The notes under the pieces were generated by a model. The model searched no databases and was not told where the DNA came from. It saw only the letters and a program-made list of their open reading frames with translations. A stretch of DNA of 64,000 nt, from positions 1-64,000 of the forward strand of contig NZ_BDEP01000008.1 of the NCBI RefSeq assembly GCF_001662305.1, written 5' to 3'. Shown here piece after piece: positions 44,158-51,546 of this stretch (the stretch's first letter is position 1; every line of letters begins with the position of its first letter). The DNA comes from Halomonas caseinilytica. Lineage in GTDB: Bacteria; Pseudomonadota; Gammaproteobacteria; Pseudomonadales; Halomonadaceae. A program made the position numbers and the translations under genes.

Positions 44158-44193
44158 CTCGGGCTCCGTTCATGATATCTTGTGCCATGACAC

Positions 44194-44214
44194 ACCCTAT
44201 AGTCTGTATAGGGT
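44194..44214. promoter_or_regulatory. CadR/MerR-type operator and promoter
   Basis: ACCCTAT-N7-ATAGGGT is a perfect dyad of the CadR/PbrR kind. On the minus strand TTGACC overlaps its start and TGTCAT follows after 19 bases, the long spacer that MerR proteins correct by twisting DNA. It drives the P-type ATPase and probably autoregulates cadR. Confidence 0.85.
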
Positions 44215-44248
44215 CAAGCCCTGGCCCCGAGTTGAGTGGAGGTCGATG

Positions 44249-44701
44249 ATGAAGATCGGTGAGCTGGCGATGCGTACGGGATGCCGGGTCGTGACCATTC
44301 GCTACTATGAACGGGAAGGTCTGCTGCCGGAGCCGGAACGCAGCGAGGCGAATTACCGCCTGTACGGCGAGACTCACGTCGAACGCCTGGCCTTCATTCG
44401 TCACTGCCGGGCGCTGGACATGACCCTGGACGAGATTCGCGCTCTGCTGGCGTGCCACGATGACCCGGAGGGAACCTGCCACCGGGCTGATGTCCTGATC
44501 GACGAGCACCTGACGCATGTGAAGGCGCGTATCGCCCAGCTTCAGGCCCTGGAAGACACGCTGGTGGCGCTGCGGGCGCGTTGTCAGGGGCAACGCTCGG
44601 CCGCCGAATGCGGCATCCTCAATGCCCTGGCACAGCCACCACGGGACGCAGCATTGAATGAGGACGCCGAACACGTGCCCGGCACGCATCCCAGGCGATG
44701 A
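44249..44701 (+). CDS. cadR: MerR-family Cd(II)/Pb(II)-responsive regulator CadR
   Basis: A 150-residue MerR protein: HTH MKIGELAMRTGCRVVTIRYYEREGLLPEPERSEANYRLY at residues 1-39, a dimerisation helix, and metal-site cysteines Cys77, Cys112 and Cys121, as in CadR/PbrR. The C-terminal tail contains few His, unlike some CadR. Two adjacent ATGs exist; 44249 has gtggagg at a better distance. It is divergent from the metal ATPase, its target. Confidence 0.92.
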   Translation: MKIGELAMRTGCRVVTIRYYEREGLLPEPERSEANYRLYGETHVERLAFIRHCRALDMTLDEIRALLACHDDPEGTCHRADVLIDEHLTHVKARIAQLQALEDTLVALRARCQGQRSAAECGILNALAQPPRDAALNEDAEHVPGTHPRR

Positions 44702-44725
44702 GCGGTGCCGGACGAGAGAAGAAAA

Positions 44726-44749
44726 GCGGCCCCTGTTGTCAGGGGCCGC
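44726..44749. terminator. Strong terminator between cadR and the binding-protein gene
   Basis: GCGGCCCCTG-TTGT-CAGGGGCCGC is a perfect 10-bp stem with a 4-nt loop. On the minus strand it is followed by TTTTCTTCTCTC, a good T-rich tail, so it terminates the ABC transporter operon; it may also stop cadR transcripts. Confidence 0.88.
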
Positions 44750-44791
44750 GCGTCAAGGTCAGAGCACGAGGCGCTTCAAGCGCCGAGCCAT

Positions 44792-44839
44792 TCACTCACT
44801 GACGTACTCATTCACCGAAGTACTCATTCACTGAAATAC
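44792..44839 (-). repeat. Three tandem 16-nt copies of the end of the binding-protein gene
   Basis: Read on the minus strand: GTATTTCAGTGAATGA (44839-44824), GTACTTCGGTGAATGA (44823-44808), GTACGTCAGTGAGTGA (44807-44792). The first copy encodes the last codons and the stop (Tyr-Phe-Ser-Glu-stop). The next two lie directly downstream, each again able to encode Tyr-x-x-Glu-stop. The unit length is exact with no spacer. Confidence 0.8.
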
Positions 44840-45591
44840 TTGGCCTCGATGTCGGCGTAGGTGCCGTTTTCCTTCAGGGTGGCGAGTGCCTCGTTGAAGG
44901 CCTCGGCCAGCGCTTCGTCGCGCTTGCGGAAGGCAATGCCGAAGCCATCGCCGAAGTACTGCTTGGGTTCGGTGATCTTCTCGCCTACAGTCTTGTAGTC
45001 ACCCGCCTCGCTGTCGAGCAGAGTGGACTTGCCCACCGGGAAGTCGAGGAAGACGATGTCCAGGCGGCCGGAGTCCATGTCCAGGACCATGTCGTCGGCG
45101 GTGGCGTAACGGTTCACGTCGGCCACGTCGCCGTACATGTCGGTGACATAGTTGTCCTGGAGAGTGCCGCGTTGCACGCCGATGGACATGCCCTCGAGCG
45201 TTGTCTCGTCGGGGGCGGTGATTTCGCTGTCTGCCGGTGCGAACCAGGCGGAGGGCGGGGTGAAGTAGGGATCGGAGAACAGCACCTGCTCACGGCGTTT
45301 GTCGTTGATGGTCATCGACGACATGATGGCGTCGTACTTGCGGGCCATCAGGCCGGGGATGATACCGTCCCAGCCTTGCACGACCCATTCGCACTTGATG
45401 CCGATCTCTTCGCACATAGCGTTGCCGAGCTCGATGTCGAAGCCGGTCAGCTCGCCGTCGGCGGTGCGGTACTCCATGGGTTCGTAGGGCACATCGACAC
45501 CGATGCGGATGTCGCGGACCTCGGCGTTGGCGACGCCGGCGATCATACCGGCGCCCAGTACGCCGATGCTCAGGAGCTTGTTGAGTTTCAT
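44824..45591 (-). CDS. Basic amino acid ABC transporter, periplasmic binding protein
   Basis: A 255-residue binding protein of the HisJ/ArgT/ArtJ family with a signal peptide (MKLNKLLSIGVLGAGMIAGVANA, cleavage near residue 23). The family blocks are IRIGVDVPYEPMEYRTADGELTGFDIELGNAMCEEIGIKCEWV, DGIIPGLMARKYDAIMSSMTINDKRREQVLFSDPYF. The two Cys fit the usual disulfide. Ligand: probably Arg, Lys or ornithine. It is last in the operon (ATPase, two permeases, binding protein), after an intergenic hairpin, and its 3' end is tandemly repeated. Confidence 0.93.
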   Translation of the reverse strand: MKLNKLLSIGVLGAGMIAGVANAEVRDIRIGVDVPYEPMEYRTADGELTGFDIELGNAMCEEIGIKCEWVVQGWDGIIPGLMARKYDAIMSSMTINDKRREQVLFSDPYFTPPSAWFAPADSEITAPDETTLEGMSIGVQRGTLQDNYVTDMYGDVADVNRYATADDMVLDMDSGRLDIVFLDFPVGKSTLLDSEAGDYKTVGEKITEPKQYFGDGFGIAFRKRDEALAEAFNEALATLKENGTYADIEAKYFSE

Positions 45592-45701
45592 GAGGCGTTT
45601 CCCTTTTTGTTGATAGCTTCACCGCTAGAGCGCGAGTCGCTCAGCGCCTTGGGTGATGACCTATCCACCATAGCCGAAGCTCGGGTAGGTCGAAAGGCCG
45701 T

Positions 45702-45730
45702 GAACGAACGTTGTGAACCAACGTTCGTTC
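45702..45730. other. 11-bp stem-loop between permease gene and binding-protein gene
   Basis: GAACGAACGTT-N7-AACGTTCGTTC is a perfect 11-bp dyad, 8 nt after the permease stop and 110 nt before the binding-protein start on the minus strand. It could protect or process the binding-protein mRNA, act as a partial terminator, or be a TetR-like operator (GAACGAACGTT resembles such half-sites) for a separate promoter. Confidence 0.6.
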
Positions 45731-45738
45731 GACGGTCG

Positions 45739-46470
45739 TCAGCCGCTGACCGGCTTGAGGTGAGCGAGCAGCCGCTTCTCCAGGTGACGGAAGAAGTAGA
45801 TGATCGTGAACGTCAGGCAGAGGTAGATGGCCGCGACGAACAGGAAGGCGTCGAAGGGCGCGTAGAAGCGGGCATAAACGAAACGGGCCGCGCCGGTCAG
45901 GTCCATGATGGTCACCACGCTGGCGATGGCGCTGGCATGGAGCATGAAGATCACCTCGTTGCCATAGGCCGGCAGCGCGCGGCGGAAGGCGCTGGGCAAG
46001 ACGATGCGGCGCAGCATCAGGGCGCGTGACATGCCGTAGGCGCGGGCGGCCTCGATCTCGCCCTTGGGCGTGGACTTGATGGCGCCGCGGAAGATCTCGG
46101 TAGTGTAGGCGCCGGTATTCAGCGTGAAGGCGATCAATGCCGGCACGAAGGGTTTTTCGAGAATGACCCACAGCCAGGTGTCCTGGATGCCCTCGACGAA
46201 GACCACGCCATAGTAGATCAGGTAGAGCTGGACCAGCAGTGGCGTGCCCCGGAACACGTAGCAGTAGAAGAAGATCGGCAGACGAATCCAGGCATGCTTG
46301 GACCCGCGCCCGATGGCGAGTGGCACGGCCAGCACCAGGCCGATGATCAGCGAAAGGAAGACCAGTTGGACCGTGGTGACCAGGCCTTCGCCATAGTAGG
46401 AAAGGGTCTGCAGGGTGAAGATGCTGTTGTCGGCCAGTTGCGCCTGCAGCCAGTTCATCAGGCTTTCCAT
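45739..46470 (-). CDS. Basic amino acid ABC transporter permease (HisM/ArtM-like)
   Basis: A 243-residue inner-membrane protein with about five hydrophobic segments and the polar-amino-acid permease pattern (YYGEGLVTTVQLVFLSLIIGLVLAVPLAIGR, YVFRGTPLLVQLYLIYYG, and the EAA loop EIEAARAYGMSRALMLRRIVLPSAFRRALPAYGNEVIFML). It pairs with the preceding permease; its ATG overlaps that stop by 1 nt (TGATG). A stem-loop separates it from the binding-protein gene. Confidence 0.94.
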   Translation of the reverse strand: MESLMNWLQAQLADNSIFTLQTLSYYGEGLVTTVQLVFLSLIIGLVLAVPLAIGRGSKHAWIRLPIFFYCYVFRGTPLLVQLYLIYYGVVFVEGIQDTWLWVILEKPFVPALIAFTLNTGAYTTEIFRGAIKSTPKGEIEAARAYGMSRALMLRRIVLPSAFRRALPAYGNEVIFMLHASAIASVVTIMDLTGAARFVYARFYAPFDAFLFVAAIYLCLTFTIIYFFRHLEKRLLAHLKPVSG

Positions 46471-47174
46471 CAGTCCGCCTCCCCGTAGCCGATGTCATAG
46501 CGTTTCTGCAGTCGCGCGAAGCCCCATTCGGAGACGCTGGCGATCAGCAGGTAAACGGCGGCGACGATGATCATGAAGGTGAAGGGTTCGCGGGTGGCCT
46601 TGGAAGCCTCGGCGGCCACCCGGACCATGTCGGAGAGACCGATCACCGAGACCAGGGCGGTGGTCTTGAGCAGTACCATCCAGTTGTTCGAGAGCCCCGG
46701 CAGGGCGTGGCGCATCATCTGCGGGAAGCGGATGCGGCGGAACACCAGCCAGTGAGACATGCCATAGGCACGGCCGGCCTCGATCTGGCCGTTGTCCACG
46801 GCGAGGAAGGCGCCGCGAAACGTCTCGCCCATGTAGGCCCCGAAGATCAGTCCGATGGTCGCCACGCCGGCGACGAACTCATTGATGTTGATAAAAATGT
46901 CCACATCGAACTGGGTGTAGAGCCAGTCGGTGAACATGTTGATGCCGATCTGCCCGCCGAAGAACAGCAGCATCATCAGCACCAGGTCGGGTACGCCGCG
47001 TATCAGGGTCGTGTAGAGGGTGCCGAGACGATGCAGCACCCAATTGCGCGACATCTTGGCACTGGCCGTGGCCAGGCCCAGCACGATGGCAAGTATCAGC
47101 GATAGAACCGCCAGTTCGACGGTGACCAGGGCGCCTTCCGCGAGGCGTGGGCCGTAGCCGTGCAGGTCGATCAT
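46470..47174 (-). CDS. Basic amino acid ABC transporter permease (HisQ/ArtQ-like)
   Basis: A 234-residue permease: GPRLAEGALVTVELAVLSLILAIVLGLATASAK, YTTLIRGVPDLVLMMLLFFGGQIGIN and the EAA loop QIEAGRAYGMSHWLVFRRIRFPQMMRHALPGLSNNWMVLLKTTALVSVIGL. It forms the heterodimeric channel with the downstream permease, to which it is translationally coupled. It lies 24 nt after the ATPase gene. Substrate class (Arg/Lys/His/ornithine) is inferred from family and the adjacent astE. Confidence 0.94.
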   Translation of the reverse strand: MIDLHGYGPRLAEGALVTVELAVLSLILAIVLGLATASAKMSRNWVLHRLGTLYTTLIRGVPDLVLMMLLFFGGQIGINMFTDWLYTQFDVDIFININEFVAGVATIGLIFGAYMGETFRGAFLAVDNGQIEAGRAYGMSHWLVFRRIRFPQMMRHALPGLSNNWMVLLKTTALVSVIGLSDMVRVAAEASKATREPFTFMIIVAAVYLLIASVSEWGFARLQKRYDIGYGEAD

Positions 47175-47198
47175 GGGAGTCTCCTCATCCGGGCCGTC

Positions 47199-47969
47199 TC
47201 AGTGCTTGGGCGCCAGGAACTGCTTGAGCCGCTCGGAATTCGGGTTGCCGAGGACCTGGTCGGGCGCCCCGGCTTCCTCGATCTGCCCCTGATGCAGATA
47301 GATCACCTGGGTGGAGACATCGCGGGCAAAGGCCATCTCGTGGGTCACGACGATCATGGTGCGGCCTTCCTCGGCGAGATCGCGCATGACCTTGAGCACG
47401 TCGCCGACCAGTTCCGGGTCGAGTGCCGAGGTGGGCTCGTCGAACAGCATCACTTCCGGGTCCATGGCCAGTGCTCGGGCGATGGCGCCGCGCTGCTGCT
47501 GGCCGCCGGAGAGCTGCGCCGGGTAGTAGTCGGCGCGATCCGCGAGGCCGACGCGTTCGAGCAATTGGCGAGCATGGTCGATGGCGTCGCGCTTCGATTT
47601 GCCGAGGACATGGACCGGTGCCTCGATGACGTTCTCGAGCAGTGTCATGTGGGCCCACAGGTTGAAGCTCTGGAACACCATGGACAGCTTGGCACGCATG
47701 TCGACGACCTGCTTCCAGTCCGCCGGCTCGCGACCGTGGCGCGTTTCCTTGAAACGGATGGATTCGCCGTGGACGATCAGTTCGCCTTCGTTGGGTTGCT
47801 CCAGCAGGTTCATGCAACGCAGGAAGGTACTCTTGCCGGAGCCGGAGGCTCCGATGAGGGTGATGACATCGCCCTTGTGGGCCTGCAGGGACAGGCCCTT
47901 GAGGACTTCGGTATTGCCGAAGCGCTTGGTGATGTTGCGCACTTCCAGCGGAATCGGGGTATCGGCCAT
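47199..47969 (-). CDS. Basic amino acid ABC transporter ATP-binding protein (HisP/AotP-like)
   Basis: A 256-residue ABC ATPase with Walker A GASGSGKST (40-48), the HisP-type insert KQVVDMRAKLSMVFQSFNLWAHMTLLENVIEAPVHVLG, signature LSGGQQQR, and Walker B VMLFDEPTSALDPE. First gene of the importer operon. ATG 47969 has GGAG eight bases upstream; the open frame extends 17 codons more without one. It lies 229 nt downstream of astE on the same strand, with a symmetric AT-rich element in the gap. Confidence 0.95.
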   Translation of the reverse strand: MADTPIPLEVRNITKRFGNTEVLKGLSLQAHKGDVITLIGASGSGKSTFLRCMNLLEQPNEGELIVHGESIRFKETRHGREPADWKQVVDMRAKLSMVFQSFNLWAHMTLLENVIEAPVHVLGKSKRDAIDHARQLLERVGLADRADYYPAQLSGGQQQRGAIARALAMDPEVMLFDEPTSALDPELVGDVLKVMRDLAEEGRTMIVVTHEMAFARDVSTQVIYLHQGQIEEAGAPDQVLGNPNSERLKQFLAPKH

Positions 47970-48132
47970 GAAACGGGCTCCAGTTCGGGAAAGGTCGCCT
48001 GGGTCGGGACCGGACAGCATGTGGGCCGGCGCGAAAAGGTGGGCGATTCTAACAGGCCAGACGGTTGTCGGCAGGCCGTGTTGATCGATCGGTCATGCGA
48101 CCTTGGTCTATGGAGGCGTGGGTCTCAAGCAT

Positions 48133-48159
48133 AAAATAACTCCAAGTTGTTGTTATTTT
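48133..48159. promoter_or_regulatory. AT-rich inverted repeat between astE and the ABC operon
   Basis: AAAATAAC-N11-GTTATTTT is a perfect 8-bp dyad in the only strongly AT-rich stretch between astE and the ATPase gene. It is about 165 nt upstream of the ATPase start, so it may be a regulator site for the importer promoter, or a weak terminator of astE. Confidence 0.45.
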
Positions 48160-48198
48160 GCAGTTTTAATAACCGTTGGTGAAGCGTGTATGGCGGCG

Positions 48199-49191
48199 TT
48201 ATTGCGTTTCGGCATCCCGTACCGGAGTGACCAGCAGAGCCGCCCGGGCGCCGAGCTCGACGCGAGCGTTGGGGAAGACCACGCGCAAGGGCGTATCGCC
48301 GACCGTGAAGGGGCCAGCCTCGGCATCCTCCGACAGCCGCGTGCCGGGGGCGAACTCGGTGAAGTTCGGGGTGTCATCGGGAAAGCATAGCTGGAAGCCT
48401 TCGGCATGGCGGATCAGCTCATGCTCGACCCGGAAGAAGGCCATCCGCGAAGGGGGGGCCGAGGCGGGTTCGCGCCCCTCCAGTAGCGCGTCGAGCAGTT
48501 GGCCCATGGGTGCCAGGGGCGCGAGATCGTTGGCGCCGAAGGGCAGGGCGCGACCAAGCTCCAGGGTGAAGGCCTGGGCACCATGGTAATGCTTGCTGTA
48601 ATGGGAGAAGGTCCAGCTGTGATCGTGCTGGTGAAGGACCGCCTGGATATCGGCGCCGGCCAGCCATTGCCATTGCTCGGGGGAGGTGACAGTGTCGGCG
48701 AAGGGGTCCACCGCGAAGCGGGGATACTGGCTGTCGCGGATCGCCGTGTGCAGGTCGTAATGTAACCGGGCACGGTCCGGATGGCGCGCATAGAAGGCAT
48801 CCACCGCGTCCATCAAGGTGCGGGCCCGGTCCGGTTCCATGCCATCCTCGCCCAGGTCACGACGGAACAGGCGGTTGAGGTTGGTGTTGACGAAGCGGGC
48901 GCCGGCACGAATGGCCTCGAGATTGCCCAGGATCACCAGCACGGGGCTGCCCAGACGCAGCAGGCCGGCTTCAAGGCGGGCGAGGCTGGCGCCGAGCAAC
49001 TCGATGGGGGCCGTTTCATTGCCGTGGATGCCAACCGACAGCACCACAGCGGGCGTCTCGGCCTCGGGGGCATCCGGCGTGAGCTCCAGCAGCCCTGGCC
49101 CCATGAAGCGGAATCGTCCACCTGGGATGTCGCCCTGTGCGGGGGCCGAGGCCGATCCGCCCAGGCTCCGCTCCAGCCAGTCAGCCAGCAT
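48199..49191 (-). CDS. astE: Succinylglutamate desuccinylase (AstE)
   Basis: A 330-residue zinc peptidase-fold enzyme of the AstE/AspA family that hydrolyses N-succinylglutamate to glutamate and succinate, the last step of the arginine succinyltransferase pathway. Zinc ligands His56/Glu59 are in SVGIHGNETAPIELL, the later His in HYDLHTAIRDS, and the catalytic Glu in AFTLELGRALPFG; NTNLNRLFRRDL is AstE-specific. Other ast genes are not in the window. It sits upstream of the basic amino acid importer, consistent with arginine use. An AotO-type accessory role is the alternative. Confidence 0.9.
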   Translation of the reverse strand: MLADWLERSLGGSASAPAQGDIPGGRFRFMGPGLLELTPDAPEAETPAVVLSVGIHGNETAPIELLGASLARLEAGLLRLGSPVLVILGNLEAIRAGARFVNTNLNRLFRRDLGEDGMEPDRARTLMDAVDAFYARHPDRARLHYDLHTAIRDSQYPRFAVDPFADTVTSPEQWQWLAGADIQAVLHQHDHSWTFSHYSKHYHGAQAFTLELGRALPFGANDLAPLAPMGQLLDALLEGREPASAPPSRMAFFRVEHELIRHAEGFQLCFPDDTPNFTEFAPGTRLSEDAEAGPFTVGDTPLRVVFPNARVELGARAALLVTPVRDAETQ

Positions 49192-49403
49192 GGCGGTGTT
49201 CCCGGCAAGGCGCGAAGGCGTTATCGACGCTCGAGTGTGGCAGGCTAGGCTCGGTGATCATGTCGCTCCCGGTCGTGGCTTCGTCATGGGTCTCGCTACC
49301 TTCATCACTGTCGACGGAGGGCTCAAGACCCGGCGTCGACTTGATGAAAGAGGCGGGTGCGATAATGAAAAGCCACGCCGGGAGTGGAGGCGTCGGCGCG
49401 TTT

Positions 49404-50423
49404 TCAGGCGCCGCGAGTGGCGGTGTAGAGTGTGTAGATCGACTGGCTCGCCGTCATCAGCAGGCGATTGCGATCTTCTCCCGTGAAGCAGACATTGGCG
49501 CAGATCTCGGGGAGCAGGACGCGCCCGATCAGGGTGCCCTCCGGGGTGAAGACGCTGACACCATCGATGCCTTCACCACCGGAGGTGCCCACCCAGAGAT
49601 TGCCATCCGCGTCGCAGGTCAGGCCGTCGTATCCTTCCTCGCGGCTTTCGACGAGGCGCTGCGGGTTCTGCAGGGCCTTGCCGTCCTCGGCGAGGGTGAA
49701 GCGCGTGATGGTGGCCGGCTGGTCCGGATGGTGGGAAGGCGCGGTATCGGTAATGTACAGGCTGCGGCCATCCGGCCCGAGGGCGATGCCGTTGGGCTTG
49801 TACAGTTCGGTGGTCAGCACCCGGGGCTCGTCCATGCCGTCTTCCCAGTAATAGACCGCCGTGTCTAGTTGTAGCTCTCGGCGTTGCCCCTCATAGTCGA
49901 CATGGGCGCCATAGCCCGGATCGGTGAAGATCAGGCCCCCGTTGTCCAGAGCGATGACATCGTTGGGGGCATTGAGCGGCTTGCCATCATGGCGCTCGGC
50001 CAGCACGCTCATGCTGCCGTCCCATTCGTAGCGAACGACGCGGGCGGGGGAGTGCTCGCAGGCGATCAGCCGGCCCCGGTTATCGAAGGTGTTGCCGTTC
50101 GAATGGCCAACCTTGTGTCGCAGCACCGAGACCTCGCCGGTGACTTCATCCCAGCGCATCTGCCGTGCCCGGGGAATGTCGCTGAAGACGGCATAGCGAC
50201 CCACGGCGTTCCAGGCCGGGCCCTCGAGCCACAGGCCGCCTGTCCATTGGCGTTCCAGGGGGGTATTGAACAGCATGTAACGCTCGAAGCGTTCGTCGAT
50301 GACCTGCCAGGTGGCGTCCGGGTAACGCGATGGCGCCGTGTTGCCGGCCAGCAGGCCAGGCGCGGCCACGGCCGCTCCGAGAGCCACGGAAGCGGTGAGA
50401 AACTGGCGTCGTTCCAGGGTCAT
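49404..50423 (-). CDS. SMP-30/gluconolactonase-family protein with Tat signal
   Basis: A 339-residue six-bladed propeller lactonase of the SMP-30/LRE family. N-terminal MTLERRQFLTASVALGAAVAAPGLLAG is a twin-arginine signal (RR at 5-6), so it should be exported folded. Core motifs: LWLEGPAWNAVGRYAVFSDIP (metal Glu), NTFDNRGRLIACEH, LNAPNDVIALDNGGLIFTDPGYG (metal Asn), LYKPNGIALGPDGRSLYITDT (metal Asp). A lactone or ester is the likely substrate. Its promoter region holds a GntR-type motif shared with the hydroxyproline genes. It is 212 nt upstream of astE on the same strand; no gene is seen in that gap. Confidence 0.9.
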   Translation of the reverse strand: MTLERRQFLTASVALGAAVAAPGLLAGNTAPSRYPDATWQVIDERFERYMLFNTPLERQWTGGLWLEGPAWNAVGRYAVFSDIPRARQMRWDEVTGEVSVLRHKVGHSNGNTFDNRGRLIACEHSPARVVRYEWDGSMSVLAERHDGKPLNAPNDVIALDNGGLIFTDPGYGAHVDYEGQRRELQLDTAVYYWEDGMDEPRVLTTELYKPNGIALGPDGRSLYITDTAPSHHPDQPATITRFTLAEDGKALQNPQRLVESREEGYDGLTCDADGNLWVGTSGGEGIDGVSVFTPEGTLIGRVLLPEICANVCFTGEDRNRLLMTASQSIYTLYTATRGA

Positions 50424-50506
50424 GAAGGTGTCCTTGTCGTTATCGAGTGAATGGACCTGCAGGCGCGGATGGCCCGTGCTGTCAGCGTATGTGGTGTCAT
50501 CGATTT

Positions 50507-50519
50507 TGTATGTTATACA
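50507..50519. promoter_or_regulatory. Candidate GntR operator, copy 1
   Basis: TGTAT-GTT-ATACA, a perfect 5-bp dyad in the divergent gap between the SMP-30 gene and the methyltransferase gene. Related 13-mers occur at 52561, 58009 and 58146 in front of other genes of the hydroxyproline island. Confidence 0.65.
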
Positions 50520-50588
50520 TTTTGGCGATATGCCGTCGTTCACTGCCGGAGGAGGCGTTTTCGTGCCGTAGGCCGAGAGAGCGGCAGC

Positions 50589-51542
50589 ATGGGAGAGCAA
50601 GCGCGAATGACCAATGATGACTCCGGAGCAGAGAAACGCGACGGGAGCGGCCAGGCGGGCATGCTTGGGGATGCCGAACGGTTGGCTCGGCACTATGCCG
50701 GCGCTGGTGGCATAAAGGGGGCGAATCGCGAAACGCTACTCGACGGGTTGCGTCGCGCCTTCGTTGCCAGCGGACGGAACCCGGATCGTCTGACCCTTGA
50801 TGACATTGCCGGCATCGACCAGCTGCATCTAGGCGGGCGGCGTGCCAGTCGCGCGCTGGCCCGGCTTGGCGAATTCTCTCCGGGCGTTCGCGTGCTGGAT
50901 GTGGGATGCGGAACTGGCGGGGCCAGCCGGTTGCTGGCTGCGGAGCACGGTGTCGAGGTGGTCGGCATCGATATCACCGCGCCTTTTGTCGAGGTGGCGA
51001 GATGGCTGAGCCGGGCCACGGGGCTGGCGGCGCACACACGGTTCTGTTGTGCCGATGCCGCCCTGGTACCATTACCGGATGCTTGCGTGGATGTCGTCTG
51101 GTGCCAGCACGCGTTGATGAACATGCCGGATACGGAGGCGGTTCTGAAGGAATGGCGCCGCCTGCTGGTGCCGGGAGGCCGGGTGCTGTTGCATGAGGTC
51201 GTCGCCGGCGAAAATCCCGCCGAGCTGATGCTGCCGGTGCCCTGGGCCAGGGAGCGCTCGACGAGCCACCTGCAGACGCCAAGGATGCTGGAACGGCGAC
51301 TGGCAACGGCCGGTTTCCGGCCGCTCGAGGTGGCCGATGTCACCGCTGAGGCACTGGCCTGGCGTCGCAGGCACGATCGTCAGGCGACACGCCGCCAGGC
51401 ATCGGCCGTACTGCCCGGGCCAGTCGAGCTCTTCGGTGACAGCTTCGATGAGATGGGGCGCAACCTGCTCGCCAACCTGGCCGATGACAGGGTGCGCATC
51501 ATCGAGGGCGCCTGGGGCTGGCAGGGAGACGAACGGGCGTGA
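50589..51542 (+). CDS. SAM-dependent methyltransferase (class I)
   Basis: A 317-residue class I methyltransferase. Motif I is VLDVGCGTGGASRLLA, followed by VEVVGIDITAPFVEVARWLS, CCADAALVPLPDACVDVVWCQHALMNMPD and GGRVLLHEVV. The preceding IDQLHLGGRRASRALA recalls the DQLHVGG region of amino-acid N-methyltransferases (sarcosine/dimethylglycine type), so a small amino acid or betaine-like acceptor is possible. ATG 50589 or 50607 could be the start. It is divergent from the SMP-30 gene across a GntR-like site and 4 nt from the convergent epimerase gene. The true substrate is unknown. Confidence 0.85.
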   Translation: MGEQARMTNDDSGAEKRDGSGQAGMLGDAERLARHYAGAGGIKGANRETLLDGLRRAFVASGRNPDRLTLDDIAGIDQLHLGGRRASRALARLGEFSPGVRVLDVGCGTGGASRLLAAEHGVEVVGIDITAPFVEVARWLSRATGLAAHTRFCCADAALVPLPDACVDVVWCQHALMNMPDTEAVLKEWRRLLVPGGRVLLHEVVAGENPAELMLPVPWARERSTSHLQTPRMLERRLATAGFRPLEVADVTAEALAWRRRHDRQATRRQASAVLPGPVELFGDSFDEMGRNLLANLADDRVRIIEGAWGWQGDERA

Positions 51543-51546
51543 TGTG

